A stretch of DNA of 64,000 bases from Nitrospirota bacterium (GCA_009773415.1 WSNO01000010.1:1-64000); one strand, 5' to 3'; positions 1-9,178 are shown, counted from the stretch's first letter. Made by a program: numbers and translations. The notes: a model not told the origin generated them from the letters alone.

Positions 1-84
1 TAATGCGGTTTAAGAAACCAACAGGGACGCCATCCCCCGCTATCACAGTAAGGATGGCAAGCCGACGCGGGTTCGATGCGTTCG

Positions 85-378
85 GGCTTATTGAACACCT
101 CTCTCATTTGGGAAATCTATTCGGTTGAAAAAATGTTCGTGCAACGGACTCATAACATCTCGATATGCTCCGCAATCTTTCTTCTTGTTTCTTCTCTTGC
201 TCCCCATCCGCAGTGATGCCCAAACTCTGTCTTCAGCAGGCTAAAAAAACTCTCCATCAGCGCATTGTCGTGGCAATTGCCTTTTCTGTCCCCGACGCTC
301 TTATGCCAAACTGTACAAGCCACTTTCTACAGGGAGGAGCGCAATGCAGGCTGCCCCGTCTTGAATGATGGATCAATC
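85..378 (-). pseudogene. IS3-family transposase (OrfB) remnant
   Basis: Reading leftward on the minus strand, the rve-type integrase end of an IS3 transposase can be followed in three frames. First comes a degraded HSDRG-like stretch with RKWLVQFGIRAS near 372-285. Then, in another frame, GNCHDNALMESFFSLLKTE (from 281) contains the D-N-A-x-x-E part of the DDE core; it runs to a stop at 150-152. A third frame holds FFNRI followed ten residues later by SP, the usual spacing of the NRxRxHSxLGYxSP end of these enzymes. The frameshifts and stop mean it is not functional. No terminal inverted repeats were found. A 51-codon frame from 153 stays open to the left edge but is probably only the tail of this remnant plus flank. 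Confidence 0.75.
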
Positions 379-386
379 CCTTTGCA

Positions 387-3182
387 TTAGTCCGCCAACT
401 GCTTGAGCGCGCGCTTCACTTCTTCGAGCTTCTCGCCGGCACGGCCGAACTGCCCCTTGCCCTGCAGTTCCTGATAATCGGCAAGGGCTTTAGCCGCCTG
501 CCGCGCAAGTTCGCTCATGCCCGGTTTTGCTGATGCCGGCAGCGTATCCCTGGTGGTGCCCGCAAGTGAGACTTTCTTGTTCGCCATCATTGCGGTCAGC
601 GCCTCTTCAAACGTCGAGCCGAACCATATTTCTTCTCCCAGACTGACGATAACGCGCTTCAGTTCTGGCATCCTGCCGACCTTTGCCTGCAGATAAAGCG
701 GCTGGACATACAGCATGCGATTGCCCTGAAGCGGAACGGTTATCACGTTGCCGAACACCAGTTGAGAACCTTGCTGATTCCAGAGGCTGATATCCTTGGA
801 CAGGGTCTCCTGCTGGTTGATTCGGGCGGTAAACTGCATCGGGCCGGTTACCAGTTGGTCTTTCTGGAATTTTAACAGCATCAACTGCCCGTATTTATTA
901 CCGTCGCAGCGAGCTGCAAGCCATGCGGCCATATTCATTCGAGGCTCTTTTGCGCTCGTTGTCAGCGGAGAGAACGGTCGGATCAAGACATATTCTTCCC
1001 TGGCCGCTCCCGGCAGCTTTGTGACGACGTAGTACGGGATTATCGGTGCAACCTCTCCGTGTGACATCTCGGACGAGGCCTGCCAGGCATCTTCCTTGTT
1101 GTAGAATGTCGATACATTGTTCATGTGATACAGGGCATATATATCTCCCTGTATGGTGAACATATCCTCAGGATATCTGATATGCGCCCGCAGGGCCGGC
1201 GGCATCTTATCGCCCGGAATAAACATCTCCGGGAATATCTTCTGAAATGTTCTGATAATCGGATCCTTCTCGTCAAAGACGTAAAACGATGTCTGCCCTG
1301 TGTAAGCGTCGACAACCACCTTGACCGAGTTTCGAATATAGTTGAGCCTGCCTCCCTTGATCTTGGCGGGGGTGGAATACGGGAAATACCGACTGGTCAT
1401 ATAAGCATCCCAGATCGTGAACAGGCGGCCGTCATGAACGACCTGATAGCGATCGTTGTCAAACCGGAGAAACGGGGCCAGTGTTTCCACTCTTGTCTTG
1501 ATGTCGCGGCGCCAGAGCAGTTTGCTGTCTGGTCCGACTTCGTTTGCAGTAAGCAGTTTGACGCCGTCAAGCTTCCACGCAAACAGCAGCTTTCTAATGA
1601 AGGAGTTGATATGTATCCCCCCGTCGCCTTCATAGGCATATGTGGCGTTTGTATCGCCTAACGGGTAGTCAAATTCCTTGTGGCCGGTGTTGACATAGAC
1701 GTGCTGGTGTGTGGCTTCACCAAAATAGATGCGGGGCTGGCGAATATCGATCTCCTTATGCCGGGAAACCGGCGGAATATCGCGCAGCATATAGTCAGGT
1801 GCGCCGTCCCGCGTGAAACCGTTGGTTGCAGTTGCCACGGCGCCGAACCCATGCGTATACACCAAATGCTGGTTCTGCCATGTTCGCGACTGCTCGGGGA
1901 GCTTGGTGACATCGAGTTCACGGGGCGCCCACATGAGCTGAGTGGTTTTCCCGTTAATGGTGTAGCGCACAACACTGACATCCGGGAATGAGTAGTAGCT
2001 GCGAAATGCCTGGTACTGACTGTTGTTTGTCTGGAGCACACGCCAGTCCCATATCCGGATATTTTCAAGCGTCACTTTATTCTTATCAATAATGTCTGTA
2101 GTCGGGGCATCTGAAGTTACATTGAAGTCAACCGACTGGATGTGTTCCGGCGTTAATCCATAAGCAATCTGTGTATATTGTATGTTCTTGGCAATATACT
2201 CACTTTCAAAAGCCAGTTCGTTGGAGCTGACCTTCCAGTGTTGCAGCGCATACACGAGGATTCGGTCGCCGGTTGTCAGCGTGACTATCATTACTATGAT
2301 GCCGACGACCGTGGCGGCAAAGGTCTTTAACGACGGACGGATTATCGCAAAAAAAGCAACAGCGGCAGTTATGAGCCCTATTGCAAGCACGATATTGAAA
2401 GCCGGCAGGCTGATGTTGACGTCCGTCCATCCGGGTCCAAAAACAACACCGCGCGGCGAATACAGAAGATATAGCCGTTGAATGTAGACGTAGAGTTGTC
2501 CGATGATGACCGCAAAAAACACGAGCACCGGAATAACCCGGGACGACAGTGCTTCCGCAGGGACTTCCATGGTAACGCCGACGGAGCGCAAGTGCCTGAA
2601 TTTATCAATCTTCTGCGCGATTGCTTTCAGCGGCGAAAGGCCGCTCATAAACACGCTTGCAGCAGTGAGCGCAAATACTCCAAGCAGCCATCGGTAGACA
2701 AGTTCCAGGACCGGGAGCGTAAATACATAAAAGCCGACATCATTGTTGAACAGAGGATCGGCAATACCAAAAGGTTCCTGATAGATGGCAAGGAGCAGTT
2801 GGGTTGTGCCGGTCGATGCCGCGATTGCGCCGATTGCTATGGACCCGAACCCGCAGATAAAAAAACGGAGCATCGCAACAGAACTTCTCGACTGTCCTGA
2901 AGGCTCAACAATCCTGGCTGCCAGCAATGGGATGATAAAGGTAATAACAGTTACGACAATGAACGTGACGGCCTGCGCCGCGAGCAGTTGCCAGAATCGG
3001 TCACTGTGTCCCAGATCGGTGAACCAGAGGAGGTCGGCCCAAAGGTTCATGGCTCTCGGTCCGGCTGAGAGCAGCAACAAAGCCAGCATTCCTGAGAAAA
3101 TTAAGGACTTATGAGTCCTTTTGATTAAAAAGGGAACGAGCGCAATGGCAATGACCATAATGAGCAGCAGAAAGTTCAGCAT
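387..3182 (-). CDS. UPF0182 family integral membrane protein
   Basis: This 931-residue protein has about seven hydrophobic segments in its first 310 residues (for example 3-19, 28-45, 70-90, 105-125, 150-175, 215-235, 260-305). A large soluble region of about 600 residues follows, ending in a charged helix. Length and layout match the UPF0182/COG1615 family, whose function is unknown to me. A GGAGGAAG ribosome site sits directly before the ATG. The gene stands alone, transcribed toward the decayed insertion element. Family assignment is from recognisable sequence such as the PRIYFGE and YPLGD-type motifs; no function is inferred. Confidence 0.9.
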   Translation of the reverse strand: MLNFLLLIMVIAIALVPFLIKRTHKSLIFSGMLALLLLSAGPRAMNLWADLLWFTDLGHSDRFWQLLAAQAVTFIVVTVITFIIPLLAARIVEPSGQSRSSVAMLRFFICGFGSIAIGAIAASTGTTQLLLAIYQEPFGIADPLFNNDVGFYVFTLPVLELVYRWLLGVFALTAASVFMSGLSPLKAIAQKIDKFRHLRSVGVTMEVPAEALSSRVIPVLVFFAVIIGQLYVYIQRLYLLYSPRGVVFGPGWTDVNISLPAFNIVLAIGLITAAVAFFAIIRPSLKTFAATVVGIIVMIVTLTTGDRILVYALQHWKVSSNELAFESEYIAKNIQYTQIAYGLTPEHIQSVDFNVTSDAPTTDIIDKNKVTLENIRIWDWRVLQTNNSQYQAFRSYYSFPDVSVVRYTINGKTTQLMWAPRELDVTKLPEQSRTWQNQHLVYTHGFGAVATATNGFTRDGAPDYMLRDIPPVSRHKEIDIRQPRIYFGEATHQHVYVNTGHKEFDYPLGDTNATYAYEGDGGIHINSFIRKLLFAWKLDGVKLLTANEVGPDSKLLWRRDIKTRVETLAPFLRFDNDRYQVVHDGRLFTIWDAYMTSRYFPYSTPAKIKGGRLNYIRNSVKVVVDAYTGQTSFYVFDEKDPIIRTFQKIFPEMFIPGDKMPPALRAHIRYPEDMFTIQGDIYALYHMNNVSTFYNKEDAWQASSEMSHGEVAPIIPYYVVTKLPGAAREEYVLIRPFSPLTTSAKEPRMNMAAWLAARCDGNKYGQLMLLKFQKDQLVTGPMQFTARINQQETLSKDISLWNQQGSQLVFGNVITVPLQGNRMLYVQPLYLQAKVGRMPELKRVIVSLGEEIWFGSTFEEALTAMMANKKVSLAGTTRDTLPASAKPGMSELARQAAKALADYQELQGKGQFGRAGEKLEEVKRALKQLAD

Positions 3183-3554
3183 TCTTCCTCCATGGAGTCT
3201 ACTCGCATGTACTTATAATACAGCATAGAGAGCGTCTCACAGAAATCCGTCCATAAAGTCTCATTCTTCTATATGAGCTTTTTATATTATGACTGAAGGA
3301 AGCATGATGGATTCCTTCAAGCCTGTTCAGAGAGTCTGAAGGAGCAAGCCGGACATGTTTCAGCCGAGGCGCGGCATTTGGCTCTGGTTGCGAATGGCAA
3401 TGGGCGCATCAGCAGACAGGTTGAACTGGACTCTGGAGCCGGCCTGTCAAGGTGCGCTTGACAACCGACAAGGGGGATAGAACAGTAAAATCAAGAGGGG
3501 CTGCAATTTCAAGCAGCCCCTCTTGATTTTCACAGGAAAAGAGAGCCGGAAAAG
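3183..3554. other. Gene-free gap between two minus-strand genes
   Basis: No plausible coding frame is seen in these 372 bases. An 8-bp hairpin with a 10-base loop (arms 3294-3301 and 3312-3319, TGAAGGAA/TTCCTTCA) has no T-run. A strong terminator lies at 3487-3530. The part nearest the UPF0182 start has an AT-rich patch (TATTATAAG on minus) that could be a -10 region but lacks a clear -35. Confidence 0.6.
3487..3530 (-). terminator. Intrinsic terminator of the FecR-domain gene
   Basis: Perfect 18-bp arms at 3487-3504 and 3513-3530 enclose an 8-base loop. The GC-rich core (GAGGGGCTGC) is flanked by A and T runs, so it can act as an intrinsic terminator on either strand. It lies 25 bases past the stop of the minus-strand FecR/DUF6600 gene. 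Confidence 0.85.
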
Positions 3555-5798
3555 TTATAAGCCCCGATCCTCGTGCTTCCCCCGGTCTTTGCTGTCCTTG
3601 TTCATCCGGTTATCTTCGGTGTTTCCCCGCTTTTCTTTTGTCTGCTGTTTTTCATTCTTCTGCTCTGTCTTTGTTGCTGCCTGAGTCCTGACTGGAGACT
3701 GCTCAGGTCGTTGCGGGGGCTTTGCACTTTTCTGTTCAGTCACTCTTTCAGGGTTCGATACCTTGGTACGTTGCACAGCGTGAAGCTGCTGTCGGTTTTT
3801 ATTGAAATCAAAACTGCCGTCGCGGCCACCGGGCCTGCCACGCTCCGGCTGAATTCCCGGATTGCCCGGCATTCTGTCGCGCTGTCCCGGCTGCTGATTC
3901 TCAAAGCCTCCCGGCCGGTGCCTATCCTGCTGCGGTAAATTCTCCTTGTCGTCACGCATCTGAGCCGGTCTTTCTTGCCGCTCCTGACGTCGCTCGCTTT
4001 CAAAAGCCGGAGTTTCAGCAGGACGGGCATCTCTTCTTCTCTCGTTCTGCTGAAGTCCCCGACGGTCTTCCCGCTGTTCTTGCCTGTCCCTTATTCGATC
4101 ATCAGGACGGACCCCGGGAGTTGCGCCGGGCCGGACAGGATCGGGAGTGCGTATCGTGCGCCGGTCATCCTGGGGGACACGCCGGTCTCCGGGACTTGGA
4201 ACTGCAGGCACTTCCGGCTGCCGGAAGCGCTGAGTATCCCTTCCTGACGGAACCCGAGGATCGGGCGTGCCTGGCTTTCCTGCAGGAGACAGGTCAGAGG
4301 GTCGCTTCTGATCAACTCCGGATTCAGGCAACCCGGGCTTGCCTGACGGAGGTGAATCAGTCCGGTGAGTCGGCTCCCCACCGCGTCGCGGCATGGAAGG
4401 AGTTTCGGCACTCGTTACCGGCATGTTCCGTACAGGTTCTCCGCGGCGGAAAACCGAGCGTTCCGGTTCGCGCACAAGCGGGCGCTGTTGTCTGAGGTCG
4501 CTGACGGAGTTCTTTTGCACCGCCTGTGGAGGCGCATTCTCCACTGCAATCTTCCGGTCGGACCAGCGGGAATGTGCCAGTCCAGGCTTGACCTCCGGAC
4601 CGCCGACACTGATGTTGTTCCGGCCGAAGAGATCTCTGTGCGCATGCCGATCATAGCCGGTACCCTTCGGCGCAACAGACTGGAAATGGTCACGGTTGAC
4701 AACGGTTGCGCCGTTATTGACCGTTACATTTCTATAGACGTTCGTGACCTTGATGTGGTTGACATTAACGTTCGTGATGTTGACGCTATGCGGTCCGTAC
4801 TGTCCCCGGCCGTAGTAAATCTCGCCTGGCGCAAGCGGCACCCACCCGATATAACTGCCGCTCCGAACCCATCCGACATAGCCGGGTCCCCAGAATACCT
4901 GCCGGGGAGCCGGAGGAACCCAGCACCAGCCATAGCGGGTGACATATGTCCATCTGCCGTAATGATAAGGTGCCCAGCCCCATGGGTCATAAGGCAGCCA
5001 GATGTAGTGGCCATGACGCCATATCCATCTTCCGTGGCGATATGGTGCCCAGCGTTCTATAACGATGACAGTAGGCGTCCAGACGTTTCCATATTCCGGA
5101 ACATTTACCCATCTGCCTCCGGTGTCAAAGTCCCTTGCATAGCCTTTCAGTTCCTCCGGGAGATAGCGAGTGCTGGTTCCGGTGCGGGCGCGGTAGAGGT
5201 CGTTTCTTGCGGTGTTCCATCGTTCCCATGCGTCGGGGGGGCCGAGAGGCGCGAGCGAGCCGCTGGTCTGCTGCCCCAGTGAAAGCATCTTGCCTGCGGG
5301 CACGCGGGTCTGTCCAAGGCGGTTTTCTGTTTCGACAGTTCCTTTATACACGGCAACGTCTGTTGCACGGTCTGTCAAATCTATACGAAACACAGCGTTG
5401 CTGTGTGCGCGAACTGACGCTTCGGGCGTGTCAATCTGAATAACCTCCCGCTGTGCGTTTTCAGTATAGACGTAAGCGCCTCCCTGGGAGAGATGAAACT
5501 GGGATGCACCGCTGCTGCTTGCAAGCACCTGAAGAGCCGAATTTCCGTCGAGTCTGATCAAGGCTCCGCCGGCAAGCTGGATCTCTGCCCGGCTCCCTCG
5601 AGGAATCCAGACCTGGTCGCCTTCAGCCAAAGGGCCGTTGATAACAGCAGGACCCCAATCACTTCCTTCAGGAATTTTTATCTGCACATCACCCTCGGTG
5701 TGGCTAAGGCGCAGGTACTCCGGCTGAGCCGCAAAAGCTGCCGTCGATATGAGCAGTAGAACAAAAAACAACGCTGATTCTTTCAATAGCTTATACAT
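3555..5798 (-). CDS. Secreted FecR-domain / DUF6600-like protein
   Basis: This 747-residue protein begins with a signal peptide (1-23, cleavage after AFA). A FecR-like beta domain follows at about 45-165 (GDQVWIPRGSRAEI, then a VxVYKGTVE strand). A Trp/Tyr-rich block at about 220-330 with repeated W-x-P and GRW/GHYIW motifs resembles DUF6600. From about 400 to the end it is low-complexity, rich in Arg, Pro, Gln, Glu and Asp, and probably disordered. A GAGGAGG site precedes the ATG by 9 bases. FecR domains elsewhere sense or bind at the periplasmic face, but no sigma factor gene is adjacent, so a FecR-type regulatory role is not supported. An envelope or surface role is my inference. Confidence 0.8.
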   Translation of the reverse strand: MYKLLKESALFFVLLLISTAAFAAQPEYLRLSHTEGDVQIKIPEGSDWGPAVINGPLAEGDQVWIPRGSRAEIQLAGGALIRLDGNSALQVLASSSGASQFHLSQGGAYVYTENAQREVIQIDTPEASVRAHSNAVFRIDLTDRATDVAVYKGTVETENRLGQTRVPAGKMLSLGQQTSGSLAPLGPPDAWERWNTARNDLYRARTGTSTRYLPEELKGYARDFDTGGRWVNVPEYGNVWTPTVIVIERWAPYRHGRWIWRHGHYIWLPYDPWGWAPYHYGRWTYVTRYGWCWVPPAPRQVFWGPGYVGWVRSGSYIGWVPLAPGEIYYGRGQYGPHSVNITNVNVNHIKVTNVYRNVTVNNGATVVNRDHFQSVAPKGTGYDRHAHRDLFGRNNISVGGPEVKPGLAHSRWSDRKIAVENAPPQAVQKNSVSDLRQQRPLVREPERSVFRRGEPVRNMPVTSAETPSMPRRGGEPTHRTDSPPSGKPGLPESGVDQKRPSDLSPAGKPGTPDPRVPSGRDTQRFRQPEVPAVPSPGDRRVPQDDRRTIRTPDPVRPGATPGVRPDDRIRDRQEQREDRRGLQQNERRRDARPAETPAFESERRQERQERPAQMRDDKENLPQQDRHRPGGFENQQPGQRDRMPGNPGIQPERGRPGGRDGSFDFNKNRQQLHAVQRTKVSNPERVTEQKSAKPPQRPEQSPVRTQAATKTEQKNEKQQTKEKRGNTEDNRMNKDSKDRGKHEDRGL

Positions 5799-5845
5799 GC
5801 TGGATATCCTCCTCTGTCGAAAAACCTCCGGCTCTGCGGCCTTTG

Positions 5846-5872
5846 ATTGTATCCATAAACGTGTGTTGCCAA
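5846..5872 (-). promoter_or_regulatory. Possible promoter of the FecR-domain gene
   Basis: On the minus strand TTGGCA (5872-5867) and TACAAT (5851-5846) are separated by 15 bases, shorter than the usual 17. It lies 48 bases upstream of the ATG at 5798. The rest of the 298-base gap to mlaE shows no gene: the minus-strand frame through it overlaps mlaE and looks random. Confidence 0.3.
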
Positions 5873-6096
5873 TATGTATATATTAGCAAAAGAAATGCCA
5901 TGCGACAGGCATTGGAAACATGAAGCAAAAACAGCGAGTTATCCATGACGGAACTGAAACAGGAATGAGGAACACTTCCTGATTTGAGGCTTCGCTTCCC
6001 GATATTCTCTGTTTCGGGCCTGAACAAAGCTTCGGAACATCGCAACCGGACGCTTACCGGTCTTGTTTTTCCTGTTTCGTGTAAAATATAAATCTC

Positions 6097-6861
6097 ATGA
6101 ACCTTCGCCAGACCATCAGCGATCTGCAGGACTATTACCATCTCGCCTTCCATGGCTTTATGGGTATTTTTCGCCGGCCCGTGTACTGGAAGGATACCCT
6201 TGAACAGATGGATTACGCCGGCGCTGGTTCTTTTTTCATCATGGGACTTGTCTCGCTTTTTGTCGGCATGGCGCTTTCATTGCAGCTTGCCGCTGAATTG
6301 TCGGTTTTGGGCCTGAAAATGTATATCGGAAAAGTGGTCGGCATCACCATCATCCGCGAAGTCGGACCGGTCACGGCTGCGCTTGTGTTCACCGGTCGGG
6401 TCGGCGCAGGGATAGCATCGGAACTTGGGTCAATGATGATTGGCAATCAGGTAGATTCTCTGCGGGTTTTCGGGGTCGATCCGATTAAAAAACTGGTGAC
6501 CCCGAGAATAGTGGCGTCGCTGGTCATGCTGCCCGCGCTTACCATTGTCGGCGATGCGATTTCCCTGCTCGGGGCATGGTATATTGCGGTGTTCGTGAGC
6601 AATCAAAGCGGGTATGTCTTCTGGAGTTCGGTGCGCAGCATTCTTGACTTTCAGAACGTGTTTTCCGGCGCCGTGAAGCCGTTTATGTTCGGATTCATCA
6701 TCGCCAGCATCAGCTGCTATGCCGGCCTGACGACGAGGGGCGGCGCGACCGGACTGCGCACATCAACGACAAATGCAGTCGTCATGTCGATTATTATGAT
6801 CATCATCTCCGACTTCATTCTGACGCGCATCCTTCTTTATGTGCTGGGGTATTCGACATGA
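6097..6861 (+). CDS. mlaE: MlaE-type ABC transporter permease
   Basis: This 254-residue inner-membrane permease belongs to the MlaE family, which moves phospholipids between inner and outer membranes in diderms. It shows the family's amphipathic N-terminus, about five membrane segments, and the hallmark region REVGPVTAALVFTGRVGAG followed by ELGSM and the V-DSLRVFGVDP turn. Its length is normal. Its ATGA overlaps the start of the ATPase gene, so the two are translationally coupled. There is no clear ribosome site before the ATG; the upstream bases are AT-rich (TAAAATATAAAT), so the start or the leader is unusual. Confidence 0.95.
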   Translation: MNLRQTISDLQDYYHLAFHGFMGIFRRPVYWKDTLEQMDYAGAGSFFIMGLVSLFVGMALSLQLAAELSVLGLKMYIGKVVGITIIREVGPVTAALVFTGRVGAGIASELGSMMIGNQVDSLRVFGVDPIKKLVTPRIVASLVMLPALTIVGDAISLLGAWYIAVFVSNQSGYVFWSSVRSILDFQNVFSGAVKPFMFGFIIASISCYAGLTTRGGATGLRTSTTNAVVMSIIMIIISDFILTRILLYVLGYST

Positions 6862-7604
6862 TCCGTTTTGAGAAGGTCTGTTTCGGCTACGGCTCCGGCC
6901 TCATTTTGAACGAGACGAGTTTTACCATTGAAGATGGTGAAAAGCTCGCCATTCTTGGAGGCAGCGGTTCGGGCAAAACCACCATACTGAAGATGATTGT
7001 AGGCCTCATTCGTCCGGATTCCGGTACTATTATCGTCGACGGTGACGACATTACAGGCAAGTCGGAAGATGCGCTGAACGACGTGCGCCGGAAGTTCAGC
7101 ATCGTCTTTCAGCAGGGGGCATTGTTCGACTCGCTGACGGTGAAGGAAAATGTGGCATTCTGCCTCCGCGAATATACCGCCATGTCGGAAGGAGAAATTG
7201 ATGCAAAGGTCAGGGAGCTGCTTCAGCTGGTGGATGTGGAACCTGCAATTTATCTTATGCCCGATGAGTTGAGCGGCGGCATGCACCGGCGAGTTGCGAT
7301 TGCCCGGGCGCTTGCGGTTTCGACGCCGAAGATGATGCTGTACGATGAAGCGACGGCAGGGCTCGATCCTGTGAACTCCGACAACATCTGCCGCCTGATC
7401 GTCGAACTCAGCAGGAGCGGCATGGGGCACATCATGGTGACGCACAAGGTGGTGGATGCCATGAAGGTTGCTGAGCGGTTTATTTTTCTGGAAAACGGTA
7501 AAGTGGTGTTTGACGGCAACGCTGATGCCCTGATTCATTCGGCGCATCCGCCAATCAAAATATTTGTCGATGAGCTGAGGTATCAGCCGACTGCCCTGCG
7601 CTGA
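6858..7604 (+). CDS. mlaF: MlaF-type ABC transporter ATPase
   Basis: This 248-residue ATPase powers the MlaE permease. Walker A is GGSGSGKT (34-41), the ABC signature is LSGGM (138-142), and Walker B is MMLYDE (159-164) followed by ATAGLDP. The LSGGM variant is typical of Mla-type ATPases. It overlaps mlaE by four bases and is followed 20 bases later by the MCE protein gene, giving the usual E-F-D order. No mlaC or mlaB is present, as in many non-enterobacterial systems. Confidence 0.95.
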   Translation: MIRFEKVCFGYGSGLILNETSFTIEDGEKLAILGGSGSGKTTILKMIVGLIRPDSGTIIVDGDDITGKSEDALNDVRRKFSIVFQQGALFDSLTVKENVAFCLREYTAMSEGEIDAKVRELLQLVDVEPAIYLMPDELSGGMHRRVAIARALAVSTPKMMLYDEATAGLDPVNSDNICRLIVELSRSGMGHIMVTHKVVDAMKVAERFIFLENGKVVFDGNADALIHSAHPPIKIFVDELRYQPTALR

Positions 7605-7624
7605 CGGCTGATCGGGAGGAGACG

Positions 7625-8584
7625 ATGTTTGACAAGAAAAAGAACCTGACGTGGGCAAAACTGAAAGTCGGGCTGGTTATTACGATTGCCCTGTTCATAC
7701 TGTTTTTCACTGTTTTTTTTGCGGGGGGGCTCGAAAATCTTTTTCAGAAGAAAGCCGAGCTGAAAGCAACAGTGCGCGATGTGCGCGGGCTGCGCGTCGG
7801 TTCGCCAGTATGGAAGGCCGGGGTCGAAATCGGCACGGTCCGGTCGATTCGGCTACACCCTGAATTCGGCACCATCGTTTCAATGAAGATCCGGCAGGAC
7901 ATTTTTCATCACATACGTAAAGATTCCACAGCAACTGTCCAGACGATGGGACTGCTCGGCGATAAGTATATTGAGCTGACGTCGGGCACTGCAGACGCTT
8001 CGCCTGTGCGATCCGGCGATACGATTGCGGGAAGTATCCAGCTCGAGATGAAGGATCTTGTGCAGGAGGGTTCCAGTTCGATGGAGAAGGTAGGCGCGTT
8101 TCTTTTGAAGCTCGATCAGTTTCTTGTCAAGATAGACAGCGGACACGGTACAGTCGGAAAGCTCATGGGAGATCCCGCGCTTTACAATAACCTGAATGAC
8201 ACGGCTAAATCGCTTGCCCGCCTCACCCGCGATATGGAATCTGCCGACGGTTCTCTGAAAATGCTTGCGAAGGACCCGACGCTCTATAATCGTCTGTCCA
8301 GTGCCGCTCAGTCGCTTGATGAGGTTACAAAAAAGATGAATGAGGGCAGCGGTTCGTTCCGGAAGTTTCTGGAAGATCCCTTACTCTACGATACTCTTGC
8401 CGCGTCATCGAAAAAACTGAATGCCATCGTCGAACAGATGGATGCGGGGCAGGGAACAGCCGGCGCGCTTCTGAAAGACAAGGAAATGGAAAAGGACCTC
8501 AGGCAGATTGTCTCGGAGTTGAAGGACATGATGAAAGACATGAAGGAGAATCCGAGGAAGTACTTCAAGTTCAGCGTCTTTTAG
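7625..8584 (+). CDS. mlaD: MlaD-type MCE-domain protein with internal repeats
   Basis: This 319-residue protein is anchored by one N-terminal membrane helix (about 15-34). An MCE domain (about 42-120, with VRGLRVGSPVWKAGVEIGTV) follows; it is known in the family to form a hexameric periplasmic ring that carries lipids. The C-terminal 180 residues are helical and contain three repeats of the type DP-x-LY-x-x-L, spaced about 45 residues apart, with G-x-G turns (near 190, 231 and 270) and a fourth weaker one. A GGGAGGAG site lies 4 bases upstream. The long helical tail could form a barrel or tube extending the MCE ring; that is inference. Confidence 0.92.
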   Translation: MFDKKKNLTWAKLKVGLVITIALFILFFTVFFAGGLENLFQKKAELKATVRDVRGLRVGSPVWKAGVEIGTVRSIRLHPEFGTIVSMKIRQDIFHHIRKDSTATVQTMGLLGDKYIELTSGTADASPVRSGDTIAGSIQLEMKDLVQEGSSSMEKVGAFLLKLDQFLVKIDSGHGTVGKLMGDPALYNNLNDTAKSLARLTRDMESADGSLKMLAKDPTLYNRLSSAAQSLDEVTKKMNEGSGSFRKFLEDPLLYDTLAASSKKLNAIVEQMDAGQGTAGALLKDKEMEKDLRQIVSELKDMMKDMKENPRKYFKFSVF

Positions 8585-8659
8585 GAAATCAGAAGACCGG
8601 CGACAGGCAAGGGAGACAATTTCCGGACACGAAAGAAGCAAGAAGGGAGAAGCTGCTTT

Positions 8660-9178
8660 ATGGCTGTGCTTGATATTAAAACTTATCCCGCTGATGTTCT
8701 GAAACAGAAGGCGAAGCCGATTCAGAACGTTGACGACGACCTGCAGCAACTTATTATCGACATGATCGAAACGATGCATGAAGCACGCGGCATTGGTCTT
8801 GCCGCGCCTCAGGTCGGAGTGTCGAAGCGTCTTGTGGTGCTGGATCTCAGCTCCCGTGAAGAAAAAATGCCGGTTCTGGTGCTCGTCAATCCGGAGATTA
8901 TTGAAGCCGAGGGCATTGTCGAGTCGGAGGAGGGTTGCCTCAGCATCCCCGAATGCCTTATGTCCATCAAGCGTGCCGAAAAGGTCAAAGTGCGGGCTAT
9001 GGATCCGGCCGGCAAGATAATAGAAATCGAAGCTGAAGGGCTCTTGGCCCGCGCACTTCAGCATGAGCTTGATCATCTGGACGGTGTGGTGCTGTTTGAC
9101 CGGCTTAGTGCCATCAAGCGCGAGTTTTTCAAAAAGCGCTATCTGAAAAATCTTCAAAAGCTTTCGGTAAGAGAGTAG
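8660..9178 (+). CDS. def: Peptide deformylase
   Basis: This enzyme removes the formyl group from the N-terminal methionine of nascent proteins. All three family motifs are present: GIGLAAPQ (44-51), EGCLSIP (91-97, metal ligand Cys93) and HELDH (135-139, ligands His135 and His139, catalytic Glu136). At 172 residues it is of normal length. It is followed 8 bases later by fmt, the enzyme that adds the same formyl group, the classic pairing. The 75-base gap from mlaD contains an AGAAGGGAG ribosome site. Confidence 0.97.
   Translation: MAVLDIKTYPADVLKQKAKPIQNVDDDLQQLIIDMIETMHEARGIGLAAPQVGVSKRLVVLDLSSREEKMPVLVLVNPEIIEAEGIVESEEGCLSIPECLMSIKRAEKVKVRAMDPAGKIIEIEAEGLLARALQHELDHLDGVVLFDRLSAIKREFFKKRYLKNLQKLSVRE

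Noticed and set aside
60-95. tRNA-like T-arm (GGTTCGAT with short flanking complementarity)
   Set aside because: No matching acceptor, D or anticodon arms are found upstream; the match is chance.
4365-5282. 305-residue plus-strand frame opposite the FecR-domain gene
   Set aside because: The opposing frame has a signal peptide, FecR domain and ribosome site; this one has none of these.
5791-6153. 120-residue minus-strand frame spanning the gap before mlaE
   Set aside because: It overlaps the mlaE start and the FecR-gene start, has no ribosome site and shows no family similarity.
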